A stretch of DNA of 64,000 bases from Poa pratensis (lineage: Eukaryota > Streptophyta > Magnoliopsida > Poales > Poaceae): the NCBI GenBank assembly GCA_947311845.1, contig CAMZMU010000027.1, positions 48,956,094 to 49,020,093 on the forward strand, in the 5' to 3' direction. Shown piece by piece: positions 12,219 through 23,754 of this stretch. Under the pieces are notes generated by a model. That model had not been told where the DNA came from. It did not search any database and saw only the letters and a list, made by a program, of their open reading frames with translations. The position numbers were made by a program, and so were the translations under genes. How positions within the stretch are numbered: position 1 is the first letter of the stretch; each line of letters starts with the position of its first letter.

Positions 12219-12869
12219 TTTAGTGACTATTCGATAGCACAGTCGAAAATATTATGACTTTGCTGCAAAAATGTTTTATTCCGGGAGACCGTTTAACAAT
12301 TTTTTTGGGAAATGCGAGGACTCCGTTTCACAAATTTTTTTTTTGGGAAATGTGAGGACTCTTCTCAAAAAGACAGTACGCGGGACTCGTATGTAAAAAT
12401 GTTTTATTCTGGGGGACCGATTCGTCAAAATAAAAAGGTTAAAACATGGAATTTGTTTGGAACGGTGATATACATCTAATCGTGCGAGGAAAATTCGAAT
12501 GGATGACCGAGTGCGGCGAATTTGACAAATTTCGTCAAATGTTTTTGTGATTGTGGATCCAAAATTAAGGAGATAGATTCGACCAAACTCAGAACCGATC
12601 ACGGAGATGAAACCTACCCGTCGACGTGCATCAAACAAAAAAAAATTGTTTAAAAAAGAGAAGTGTGAATACTGTTCATGTGAACAGTAGATGGTGTTGT
12701 AGATGTGTGCGTACTGTTCATGAATAGTGTCCGGGGAGACGTGGACACAGCGATGGAAGCCTGAAACGGTCAGCTTTTATATATAGTATAGATTTCCATT
12801 GCGCCTTGAAGTGTGGACCAAGGTGGTCCACACAGATTTTACAATGTGTACATCAGATAGGAATACTAA

Positions 12870-14927
12870 GGGCATCTCCAGTCGTTCGGCCCCCCCAGGT
12901 CCAAAACTGTGTATTTTTCGGCCGCAACGGCGCAAATCAGGATCCTGGGGGGCGCGTTTTGCAGCTGTGAACCCAGCCCCCCCCCCCAGCCGGCGATTCG
13001 GCCGTATTTCGGCATAAACAAAGGCCGGCCCTTTTTGGCATATAAAATTCACACGTAGAAATAGTTTAACATACAAATCCACACACAAACAAATAGTTTA
13101 ACATACAAATTCACACACAAATAAATTGTTTAACAATGCAAGCAAATAAAACAAATCGTACTAGACATTGGCATCGCCATTATCGGCATTGCCATTGCCC
13201 TTGCGCGCCCACAAGTGCTGCACCAGATCATTCTGTAGAGCTTGATGTGTTGCAGCGTCTCGAATCTCCTGACGCGTGGTGAGGAAGGCTATTCATGATG
13301 CCGGCACCTGGTGATCAACCTCTGCAAGAGGACCCTGACGGTAGTATGGTGCCCTTGCCTCACCGTCAGGCACCGGGTGATCCCGCTCACTCTCAATGAT
13401 CATGTTGTGCAAGATCACACAACACTGCATCACCTCCAACATGTTGGACTTCGACCAAGTCATAGCTGGGTACCGGACAACAGCGAATCGAGACTGCAGC
13501 GCGCCAAATGCCCGCTCAACATCCTTCCTGCAAGCCTCCTGGCACTTGGAAAATCAAGTCTTCGCGCTTCCTGGCATAGGGTTGGAGATGCTCTTCACAA
13601 ATGTTGCCCACTTCGGGTAGATGCCATCTGCAAGATAGTAGCCCTTTGTGTACTGGTGCCCATTGATCTCGTAGTTCACAGGGGAGCATGGCCTTCGACA
13701 AGCTCGACAAAGACATCCGAGCACTGCAAGACATTGATGTCGTTGTGAGTTCCTGGCATACCAAAGAATGAATGACAAATTCATAGATCACATGAAGCCA
13801 CGGCCTCAAGAATCACCGAGCACTCTCCTTCCTTTCCCTTGTACATCCCCTGCCAATCAAATGGACAGTTCTTCCATGCCAAATGCATGTAGTCGATACT
13901 ACCAAGCATTCCAGGAAAGCCTCTTGCTTCATTCTCTACGAGGAGGCGAGCAGTGTCTTGCGCATTGGGTGATCGCAAGTACATTGGGCCAAAGACTACA
14001 ACCACTGCCCGGCAGAAATTGTTCAAGCACTCAAGGGTCATGGACTCGCTCATGCGCAGATAGTCATCCTGTGCATCTGCGGGAGCACCATATGCAAGCA
14101 ACCTCATGGCCATCGTGCACTTCTGAATTGAGGTAAAGCCTAACATGCCGGTGCAGTCCTTATTCAATTTGAAGTAGGTGTCGAACTCCCAGATGGCATG
14201 CATGATCCTGAGGAAGAGCTTGCGGTTCATCCTGAAACGGTGCCGGAACACCTTCTCGTCCTGCGTAGGATCATCGGCGAAGTAGTCGGAGTAGAGGATG
14301 CAGTACCCCTCATACCGCTGCCTCGGCTTGCTCTTGCGGCGACCGCGCGTCGATCCAACACGCCGCGGCCCCGCCTCGTTGGCGAGCAAGCCGGCGAGGC
14401 AGGCCAAGATCAGCAGGTGTTCTTCGTCGCCGATGGCGGCCTGATCTTCCTCGTCGAAGAGCTCGGCGAGCATCTCCTCGGTGTCGGAGTCCATGGCTTG
14501 GTCGGGCGGAACGCCGAACACCTTGCGGGCGGGGTGGACGGGTTTCGCTCCGAGAATCTCCCCGGTGGCTAGATCGCGGCGGAGGGGAGTGGGCGGCGCC
14601 GGCGGCGTGGCGGGGGCTGGACGACGGGTTTCTTAGCTGCTTGTGTGCGGCGGCGCAAGGAGGGGTGGTGGCGGCGACGGCGAGACGGGCAGAGGAAAAG
14701 GCGAGCCGGGGTGGGGAAAATGCGTTGTCTCGCTGACGGCGCTGTCCCACGCGTGCTTTTCCTTCCGCCGGCCCCCCAGGCCGAACCCAGTGGGCTGGGT
14801 TTCGCTTGGGGGGCTGGCGCTAATTTCCGCCGAAACGACGCTATTTTGGCTTCTGGGGGGGCCGGCTGGTAGAAAAACGGCGCTATTTAGCATCCTAGGG
14901 GCGCTGGGGGGACGACTGGAGATGCCC
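12870..14927 (-). mobile_element. PIF/Harbinger DNA transposon, 2,058 bp
   Basis: The terminal inverted repeats begin GGGCATCTCCAGTCGT at both ends (perfect for 16 bases) and are flanked by TAA target duplications (12867-12869 and 14928-14930), as expected for Harbinger. The element carries a transposase frame on the minus strand but no visible second (Myb/SANT) gene. It is non-autonomous because that transposase is broken. Confidence 0.9.
13330..14521 (-). pseudogene. Harbinger transposase (DDE_Tnp_4 / ALP1-like), broken
   Basis: The first 246 codons (14521-13784) read an acidic start ([18 protein letters not shown]), a basic stretch, an N-terminal FRMNRKLF region and the first catalytic Asp in [22 protein letters not shown] at 13783-13781 then interrupts the frame, probably from TGG in a conserved Trp. 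The same frame continues with [10 protein letters not shown], where the second Asp lies, until a one-base loss near 13680. Beyond it ADGIYPKW, and further down VERAFG-like and [13 protein letters not shown] sequences, appear in shifted frames. No functional protein is expected. Confidence 0.88.
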
Positions 14928-14930
14928 TAA

Positions 14931-15639
14931 CGGAAACAAAACAACCACTGGGACCAGCTCCAACCAGGATTTTGGTACCAATGCCATTTTTTTCACAACA
15001 AATTATGGGTGGAAGAAATCCATCTTGTACCACAATACAACTAAAATGTTTAGTGCCAGCAACCATCCAATTGTGCCAGCGGCCATCCAATTGAGCATGC
15101 CAGCCTTTATTTTTGCAGTGATAGTCCACATTGTAGAAGTGTGTTGAAACACCCTGGCATTTCTCTCGCGCCAAATTCCCCACCCCCTCCCCCCCACCAA
15201 CATAAAGGGAAGCCATGTCCTTCTTTCGATACACATGCCGGAAATGAGTTCATGCCCCCATTCCTTAACTGTGGGATGCTACCCTAGTGACTCGGTTCGG
15301 TTCAATCTTTGGTGCCCATATCCAAAAACTTGACTATTCGTTGACTGTGGGGATGCTATCCTAGTGGTTCGGTTCAATCTTTGCTGCCCCTATCCAAAAA
15401 ATTTGGTGTCCCGTATTCGTATCACATTGCACCTGTAACGGTATGAGTGGCGGTTTTAGACTCTCTTACAAAGCTGACAACCATAATTCGGCCACCCACG
15501 TTGTTCAAGCATATCCACTGTCCCAACTCGATTCGTGATGAGGAGCCAAGGAAAAAAATGCGGTTTGGAGGCACCGAGTTGTTCCATATAGTGGGATTAA
15601 TCATTGTGGTGTTGCGCTGAGAAATTGATTTTTTTAAGA
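14931..15639. repeat. Spacer with a local tandem duplication
   Basis: At 15269-15330 and 15346-15408 two copies of a phrase share GGTTCGGTTCAATCTTTG and end in TATCCAAAAA. The rest is non-coding spacer. Confidence 0.55.
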
Positions 15640-16235
15640 TGATTTTTCAGAAGCCAGGAGCCTTCCAGGTGTGGCATCACCGGGGGCTTTATGAACAAAG
15701 GGAATGTCTTGAACGCGGCTCGAATCTTTTCCAACAAACGGGTTTAGGTATCATCATCTTCAAGTCATTTTCTCAAACCTTCTCCTTCAATGGATTGGAG
15801 CACCCGGCAGAGTGCCCTCTCTGTTGTCAGGAACAGAAGACGGCAAATCACCTCACAATGCAGTGTTCGTTTGCCATGGAAGTTTGGTACTCGATGCTTT
15901 TGCACTTGCGCCTCCATCGCTTCACTCCCACAAGGCAAATGGTGCTGGCTGAGTGGTGGCCGACGTTGGCTGGGGCTGCTCCTTGCCATCTGAGGAAGGA
16001 GTTGAATTCGCTGGTATGCTTAATCGCCAGGAGCCTGTGGCTAGAGAGGAACAACAAGATGTTTGATAAGATTGCACCGGAGCTGGTCGTTAGAGAATAG
16101 TCGCGCTGTGTTGCGAAGTGGAAGCTGAGGTGATCGCCTGTGATGATACCTGGCAATCTTGTAATTGAACTCATTCTCTTTCTTAATAATGAAGGCACGC
16201 AACTTGTGTGTTCTTTGAAAAAACTTGCAACGACA
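15640..16235 (+). mobile_element. LINE fragment (reverse-transcriptase C-terminal zinc-binding region)
   Basis: A frame ending at TAG 16098-16100 contains the zf-RVT signature CPLCCQEQKTANHLTMQC and a terminal WLERNNKMF block, both typical of plant L1-type LINE ORF2 C-termini. A 3' tail with AATGAAGG... and an A-run follows to about 16235. It is 5'-truncated. Confidence 0.82.
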
Positions 16236-16621
16236 ACGCCCACTCCTACTCCGTCTCGTCCTCCTCCACCCAGAAGAGGTTGTGGAGCACACAATCAAGG
16301 ACTCATGATAGCTCGAACTGGAAGTCGAAAATGAGGTTCTTTGCGCCATTGAAGATGAATGGTGATGACAATGAGTATAAAGTCATCAGATTCAATGGGG
16401 TCCAATGAGTCAGATTCTCGCCAAATGAGCCTGATGGGGTGAGATTGGTACTCCAAAATAAAGTCTGGCGATATGGAGGGTTTGTCAACCTTGAATAGGT
16501 CGTCTTGATAAGTTGCAATACACACGCGTCATATTGCAATGAGCATATTTTGTTCCTTCTATTGTTGCGTGATGCTGCAAAGTTTGTGTTTTGAATTGTT
16601 GCTAAGTATTTTACTCAGACC

Positions 16622-16810
16622 AGGGCATGTACAATGCAAACTATTCAGAGAGATGCTTAAGGAGATAAACCCTTTTTTTGTACTAGTGCTTACTTATACA
16701 AGATGCTAACACTAGGCGCCTCTCTTTTAGAAATTAGTAATAGGTGTTTAACAAACTATCTGGTTTATTTGTGTAACCACCTCTTTAAGCATTCCCCGTT
16801 GCACATGCCT
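16622..16810. mobile_element. MITE of about 190 bp
   Basis: The left end, AGGGCATGTACAATGC, is inverted at the right end (GCATTCCCCGTTGCACATGCCT). There is no coding content. Superfamily and target duplication are not clear. It lies 330 bp upstream of the MATE gene start. Confidence 0.6.
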
Positions 16811-17144
16811 CAGTCTCACAATGCTTCATGACAGGTGGAGCCTACAGACTGTGTCCCTTCATCGACACGGATTTGGTCCAGCATGCACAACAAATCTCAC
16901 ATTAATATACTCACGGTACCATGTTTTCGTCAACCGTATGTGAACGAACGTCGCCATCGCGAGTTCACGACGACGGCAACGACTCGGCGCCGTGCCGGAC
17001 CAGCGTTCCAGAGCAGAGCAGACACATTCCCCTGATCTGATACTCTCCCCCACACGGCCGCGCGGTGCAATAATAGCTCAGCTCCGAGGCACACAAGCGC
17101 TCCGAGGCTTGAGCTCCTACTCGGACAAAGATCGATCTCGAGCG

Positions 17145-19986
17145 ATGGCGGAGGCGCCGCTCGGCCCGCTCCTGCCGCGGCGGAAGGATCAGGAGGCCGA
17201 TGCTGCCGCCGCCGGGAAGATGATGGAGTACTGGAGGAGCGAGACCGGGAAGCTGGCGTACCTGGCGCTGCCGATGGTGGCGGTGAGCCTGGCGCAGTTC
17301 GCGGTGCAGGTCTCCTCCAACATGATGGTCGGCCACCTCCCGGGCGTCCTCCCGCTCTCCTCCGCCGCCATCGCCACCTCACTTGCCACCGTCTCCGGCA
17401 ACAGCCTCCTCGTCCGTACACCGCTTATCCCCACCTTCGCATATCCCATTCTGTTTATGTTGTACTATTTCTGCTTCATTCATTTTATTTTGTCTGGTAG
17501 TAAACAAAGTCCTCGGCTCTGCCCGTCTAGTTCGATTTGGCCACAGTCATGCTGTGTTCTTGGGATCTTGGCTCGTCGTGATTATTTTCAGAAACAAAAA
17601 TTCTTTCCATCTTGAAATACATAAGTAGAAAAGGAGTCTAGCTCACCAGTTCTTTATTCCGTCGATTTAGTACTTTGTGGTTGTTGGCTTTAGTAGTATA
17701 TTCTGTTAAGCTGGAATGTTGGGTACTTGTACTTGGTCCACCATGTGACTTCGTATTTTTCTAGTGGGAATTCTGACTGAACTCGTGGCTGTCATCAGAT
17801 TTTTTTTTAATTTAATGGTGCCACTAGATTTTTGATTGGTGTAAAGTAGTGTTTTCTTATGCTAACTAGTCTGCTACCAAGGGCGTGACACCGCTGGAAT
17901 GGTATTCCTCAGCCATCGAGTAGTAGTTAGTTTTCAGGAACCGTTCAAAGTATCTTTTCTCTGAAACTGTTTTCACATACTTTTGTCATGATAGGTTTCT
18001 TCTACCAGTACTTAAAGTACTAAGTTTTCTGAAGCAAGTCTATCATACCTCCAAATGTCCTTTTTCATTGTGTGATATGTTATCACATAATTATGAATAA
18101 GTGGGATTTGATTTTTAGGCGAGTTATCAGTGTCTCCGAATTTGTTTAGTCAGCCAATTTTAAAGATGAACAAATAGAGGCATGTCGTCACATGAGATTA
18201 ATTTGTTGTCGAAGTTATTTGCTAAAGGATGACTTGGTAAATCTTTTTCTACCAGAACCTGTCATATTCTACAGTCAAACTGAAATGAAAACTGTATTTT
18301 TTCTCATCTATGCGTTCTTGTGCGCTCAAAATATTTTACAGTTGATCTGCTATTAGGTATTAGCCACTGCTTACGCTCCCGCAAATACAAAGTCTACTGT
18401 TTACCCAGTACTGAATTAACATGGAGCACTGAATTAATTTGTGAAACAGATCGGCATGGCAAGTGCACTGGAGACTCTCTGCGGCCAAGCCTACGGTGCA
18501 AAGCAATACCACACTCTCGGACTGCACACTTACAGAGCCATCGTCACCCTACTTGTGGTGTGCATCCCTCTGTCATTGCTATGGGTGTTCATGGGCAAAA
18601 TCCTGGTCCTGATCGGTCAGGACCCCCTCATTGCGCATGGAGCTGGGAGATACATCATCTGGCTGATCCCGGGACTGTTCGCGAACGCGCTGATCCAGCC
18701 AATCACCAAGTTCCTGCAGTCGCAGAGCCTGATTGTGCCGCTGCTCCTGACGTCAGTGGCGACACTGGCGTTCCACGTCCCCTTGTGCTGGGTGCTGGTG
18801 TTCAGGACCGGGATGGGGTACACCGGCGCCGCTCTGGCGATCAGCGTGTCCTACTGGCTCAATGTGGTCATGCTCGTAGCATACATCGTGATGTCGAGCT
18901 CCTGCAAGGAGACGCGCACGCTGCCGACGATCAAGGCCATCAGGGGAGTGGGTGTGTTCTTACGCCTAGCTCTGCCCTCTGCACTGATGATATGGTAATC
19001 ACCGGAACCTAACTGGAAAGTGAATCAGCTCTGCATTTGAATTTTCAGGTATCTGTCACTAATCATGTCATGTATACACTTGTTTTGTTCAGTCTTGAGT
19101 GGTGGTCATTTGAGCTCCTTATTCTCATGTCGGGGCTTCTACCTAACCCAGAGCTTCAGACATCAGTTCTGTCAATTTGGTAAGAACTGATCACTGTATT
19201 ATGTGGCATAAATCTGTTAACCCAACAATGTTGACCTTATGTTACATATTCTTTTTCTACAGCCTCACGAGTATAACACTACTCTTCACTATACCATATG
19301 GGCTTGGAGCGGGTGGAAGGTATGAACCATGAAGGCACTTAATCACATGGAGGAGGATGCATATTTTATTTTCCGAGTGGAAATTATTTCTATTTTGGAA
19401 ACTGATCCTGTAAATTTGCACTTTTTTATTATTTTTGAGCAGCACACGTGTAGCAAATGAATTGGGTGCTGGGAATCCTGAAGGAGCTCGCTCGGCGGTT
19501 CGTGTCGTGATGTCGATCGCAGTGGCAGAGGCGGTGATCGTCAGTGGAACTCTTTTGTTGTCACGGCGCCTATTGGGCTGTGCTTACAGCAGCGAGGAGC
19601 AGGTTGTATCTGCCGTATCCGCGATGGTTCCATTGGTCTGCATTACGGTGGTTACTGATGGTCTCCAAGGAGTTCTTTCAGGTCAGCTGAGATGAAACTG
19701 TTCTCTATATACTCAGTCGTGACATTTGCAACAAACTGTAACACCTGTTTCCTCATCAGGTATCGCTCGTGGATGCGGATGGCAGCACCTGGGCGCATAC
19801 ATCAACCTCGGTTCGTTTTACTTGCTCGGAATCCCAATGGCGATGCTCCTCGGTTTTGTTCTGAACATGGGAGCAAAAGGGCTCTGGATAGGCGTCGTGT
19901 GTGGGTCGATCTCGCAGACCACGCTTCTCTCGGCTCACGTTCTTCACAAACTGGCAAAAGATGGTTCGTTCTTCATCTTTAGCTGA
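17145..19986 (+). CDS. MATE-family efflux transporter (DETOXIFICATION-like), 6 or 7 exons
   Basis: The protein is a multi-pass proton- or sodium-coupled exporter of secondary metabolites, organic acids or xenobiotics, probably in the plasma or vacuolar membrane. The exons are 17145-17411, 18450-18994, 19093-19179, 19263-19319, 19443-19681 and 19760 to about 19963, all with GT-AG borders and consistent phase. Reading through to TGA 19984-19986 gives 473 aa, the normal MATE length. Plant MATE signatures are [10 protein letters not shown] at about residue 36, [19 protein letters not shown] at about 90, the exon 5 start [17 protein letters not shown], and [16 protein letters not shown] with [14 protein letters not shown] near the end. 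The usual last exon (ADKARERSLSE-like, from 20075) is present, but the expected phase-0 donor after GAT reads GGTT. The last ten or so residues are therefore uncertain. The substrate cannot be read from sequence. Confidence 0.93.
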
Positions 19987-20514
19987 ACTTAGGACTCTTA
20001 CGCGAAAACGAACAGTCCAATGCATCATTGGAACACTTATACATATCTCACAATTCATTGCGTCTGCGTGCAGGCTGACAAAGCTAGGGAGAGATCGCTA
20101 AGCGAGACGGCAATGGAGTCCGAGTCAAGATATCTACTGGAATAGTAGTTACACTGCAATTTTGCAGGGGACGCATCTCATCGCTGTCGGGACTCGCAAG
20201 TGATCATGTAGATTGTAGAGTAGTAGTAGGAGGATGTCGTGAACAACTACTTTGTTCCATCTTTACATCTATGGAGTCCGCGGCAGAATGGCCGTGATGA
20301 GACTCTTTCCTGAATCCTAGGGTTCGCATTTCCACTTAGTTTTTGCTCGACAGGGTCCATGCTGGACAGCTTGAGACTTGAGATTTGCGTCTCCACGGTG
20401 TGTGTGTGCATCAGTCGGCTGTAACGTCTGGATGTGTACAATACAGGTTTCTTCCTGTTTCGAAATGAATCATCTCATGTCCTGAAGCCTACAGAATAAT
20501 TCCGTGCTATTTCG
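19987..20514. other. MATE 3' region
   Basis: It contains the candidate final MATE exon (from 20075, stop about 20145) and then 3' untranslated or spacer sequence. No independent gene is seen. Confidence 0.5.
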
Positions 20515-21340
20515 GGTGTGTTTGGTTTTGGAACCGAATGGAATGGAATGTCATGGTTTCATTCTTAGGGAATGAGTCGGTTCCATTCTTGTGTTTGGTA
20601 AGTCCAGAAACGTAGAATGGTTTGGTTGAAGAGGTGGAATGAGAAATCAAATTTAATCCTGTTCAATTAACTAGTAAAGAATAGCAATCAACATCCAAAT
20701 AGCAGTACAAAATATTAACACTCAATGTGTATATCCAAAACAGAGGAACCGATGATCCCTAATCTGCACAATTAACAATTTAATGCAAAAAAGTGACTAA
20801 TTTCTTCGCGTAGCAGCCCACCTAGGCCTAGCACTGGTCGTTGACAATATGAAGCTGCTCACCCATCCTCTAGCTCCACCCAGTGGCGTTCCCTGGCGCT
20901 GGCCACCGGCGCGCTCCGCCTTCTTGAGGCCACCGGCCAATCTCATGCGCTAGCCCGCCGCCGAGGAAGGTGGCGCTGGCCACCGGCGCGGCCCCCCTCC
21001 TTGAGGCTGCCCGCCTCTCCGCCAATCCCACGCGGTAACTCGCCGGCCCGCCGCCCTGCTGCAAGGTCGCCCACTGCTCAGCTATCAGCTGGCTGTTAGA
21101 TCGGGAGGAAGAATTCGGGAGAGAGAGAGGATGAGACGGGGAAGATTAGAGGAGAGAGAGGCACGGAACAAGGTAATTCCTCCGATTCGGTGGAATCACC
21201 AAATTCCGCATATGGGAGGAATATGCCGTTCCGGAGAATGAGTTGGTTCCGATTCTACTTGTGTACCAAACACGGGAATCAGGCCCAGGTGCAGGTCGGA
21301 CCCGTTACATTCCACCCATGACTCCTACCAAACACACAAA
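20515..21340. mobile_element. Non-autonomous element with GTGTGTTTGG inverted ends
   Basis: It starts GGGTGTGTTTGGTTTTGGAA and ends with CCAAACACAC. Sub-terminal sequence near the right end (CGATTCGGTGGAA, then TACCAAACAC and a GGTGCAGGTCGGACCC-type stretch) resembles the right end of the Harbinger element at 59.27-59.44 kb. It is probably a deletion derivative of that family. There is no coding capacity. Confidence 0.6.
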
Positions 21341-21456
21341 TGAACCATCTCATATCCTAAAGGCTACAGGAAATTTCCGTGCTGGTTGCACTTGTGTGTG
21401 TGAGAAACTTAACTGACGATTTCACAGCTCGGCCCTTGTGACGATGTTGGTTGCGA

Positions 21457-21992
21457 TGTTAGCGTCCACTCAGATTTAGCCCAACACTCGGCCTAGTTTC
21501 AGACGTTTATGCGCACACGGCCCAGCTACAAGAGGAGAGCCCATTCCATCCCAAAAACCCGGACTGAAAGGAGGAGGAATCTCTCCCTTATAAGCTGGGT
21601 GTGGCCTCTTCCCCTAGGCGAGGTGGGACTAAACTTGAGCAGCCTCCACTAGTCAATAGCAGCCCTAACATCCCATCCCCTGGGAAGCCCCCTAGGCAGG
21701 CATGGCAATGCTGGCTCTGATACCAGATGTTAGCGTCCACTCAGATTTAGCCCAGCACTCGGCCTAGTTTCAGACGTTTATACGCACACAGCCCAACTAC
21801 AAGAGTAGAGCCCATTCCATCCCAAAAGCCCGGACTGAAAGGAGGAGGAATCTCTCCCTTATAAGCTGGGTGTGGCCTCCTCCCCTAAGCGAGGTGGGAC
21901 TAAACTGGGCAGCCTTCACCGGTCAACAGAGGGGTCCTCACATCCCATCCCCCTAGGAAGCCCCCCAGGCGGGCATGGCAATGGTACCAGGG
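21457..21992 (-). mobile_element. TRIM (miniature LTR retrotransposon), tandem LTR-internal units
   Basis: Two LTR-like copies of about 214 bp (21457-21670 and 21728-21942) run TGTTAGCG...CTAACA/CTCACA. They are separated by a 57-bp internal segment (21671-21727) with GCTCTGATACCA, which on the minus strand is TGGTATCAGAGC, the initiator-Met tRNA primer-binding site. A purine-rich tract (AGGGGATGGGA on the minus strand) precedes the next LTR. A second internal segment follows at 21943-21992. Two LTRs, a primer site and a polypurine tract with no genes define a TRIM. Confidence 0.72.
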
Positions 21993-22109
21993 GAAGTTGC
22001 CCCTTTTTATCTAAAAGGAATCCTTGCTGTTTCTGAATGAATCATCTCATATCAAGGTCATGACAACTTGATACTTGGCTCTAACACACACGCACGCATG
22101 CACACAAAA

Positions 22110-23745
22110 CTGCTTAAAGGGAGATGATGAAGAACTGCATTTTTCGAGGGTCCCCGTAGAATTATTTTCTTTAATTTTAGGGATACCGGTCATCCTTTAG
22201 TGCATTCAGGTAAGCAGCAATTCCTCGTGGGCGGATGATGCAATAGAATTTGGAATCAGTGTTTTGATCTTTGGTTAATCGTTCATAATAACAATATCTA
22301 GGTTTGCAACGAAAACTTGGTATATCGACTAGACGACCCTGAAAATTCACAACCGAAAGATAAATTCGACATACAACACTAACAGTCTTCTTGTCGATTT
22401 TTAGGACGAAGCATAGTGCCCGTCATGCGGGTTTTTCGCCACTCCAGCAGAGAGGAACAGAAAACGCCGACACTTTGCAACTAAAACAGCATACTTTCAG
22501 CATCTGCATCAAGGACAAATAGTCAAATTTTATCAAAAGTCGAGATAGAAGAGATCCTTAATACCATCATAACCAAGACCCAAAAATCGGGGACACGTTA
22601 AAGGGGTCGAGTATATTAAAAGCAAGTTGCTTAGAATGCAAACCATCTGTGTCATAGCGCATTTGAGAGAAAAACATGTTGAATCATGTTTTGGTCGCCA
22701 TAAATCTATCATAGAACGTGGCATCTTTACAGCAAAAATCCCTCCAAGTATCCTGCCTAGGAGACACTCAAGTATTTGCAAAAGAGGCAGCCAAATTTTG
22801 CATCCCAATGCTTCCCGTTTCCAAAAGGTATCTCCCTCCTAGTACAACGAACCAGTTATTGACGCAAGCTCGAACTGACCAACGAAACACATATCGAAAA
22901 ATCGCCTACTACTATATGTCTATATATGTAGATGGATTGTAACAGACTTAGTGGCAAGTTTGCCTCACACTATCGATGTTGCTGAAGGCTGTTTGGCATT
23001 AGCTTTAATAAAGACTACAACCACAGGCTTATCAAACCAGCCAACAAGAAACATTCAACAGAGTACCTACTCTGTGATCCGCTACTACTTACCACACATG
23101 TGAAGTTTGAGACAAGGGCTTCCTCAAAAGAATAGTTTGAGACAAGGGGATTCCAAAGGATCAAGACTATCATATATAGAAGATTCAATTCATAAAGGGC
23201 ACCCATAAAGTTTTTTCTGTAGTATGCGTTGTTGGGACAAGTTGAGCGCAAATAACAATTTTTTCCTATGGTGCATCACCGGGATATATGATTAAGGATT
23301 ATTTCCTGAGTTTACCACTATGCTTAGGAAATTGCCTCTCTAACCAAAAAGTTAAAGGGAAGGTGCAATTGCAAAAAAGCGCCCAGCTACACAAAGTGAT
23401 TGAACCTCAAAGGAACAAAAAAAAATTAACCGGTACTTGGAAGAAAATCATGCACCTGCAATTTTAGTAATTCCACTTTGTATCACAATTGCCATGGTAG
23501 CTGGTGATTTTCTAAAATTTCTGTAATTTTTTGTGTGTAGATTTGCACATAAACCATTTCGCTCATTTGTTTAGATCGACATGCAGTCAGTCTCGTACTA
23601 CGTCAAGATTCTGGTCACGCTGATACTTTCTCGATAATAACTTCCTGTTGGATGAGGGTGCAACCTCCTTTTCGGAGCCTTGTTTATGTCTCCACTAATA
23701 TCTGGATGAATTGAACAAGAGGAACATTATATCATACGCTTACGA
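22110..23745. repeat. Segmental duplication block, copy A
   Basis: It matches 25,615-27,285 over about 1.6 kb in the same order. Landmarks include CTTTTAGGGATA, TCTTGTCGATTTTTAG, CAAATAGTCAAATTTTAT, CCTAGGAGACAC, TCTCCCTCCTAGTAC, GAAACATTCAACAGAGTACC and CATAAACCATTTCGCTCAT. The right end joins the partial MATE copy. No convincing gene was seen inside. Confidence 0.8.
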
Positions 23746-23754
23746 TAATTGACT

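Larger units (their letters stand above)
10970..12792 (-). mobile_element. Non-autonomous Helitron (1.8 kb)
   Basis: Read on the minus strand, the element begins TCTATACTATATATAAAAGC (from 12792), the usual plant Helitron 5' end. It finishes at 10970 with a GC hairpin (GGTGCGGC...GCCGCACC) followed eight bases later by CTAG. The flanking bases are A and T, the expected A^T insertion without target duplication. The interior is AT-rich with degenerate repeats and no RepHel frame. A second 5'-like end lies inside it (12218), so the unit may be composite. Confidence 0.75.

Noticed and set aside
14198..14930. Long plus-strand frames opposite the Harbinger transposase
   Set aside because: Antisense shadows in GC-rich sequence, with no domain. 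The minus strand carries the recognisable transposase.
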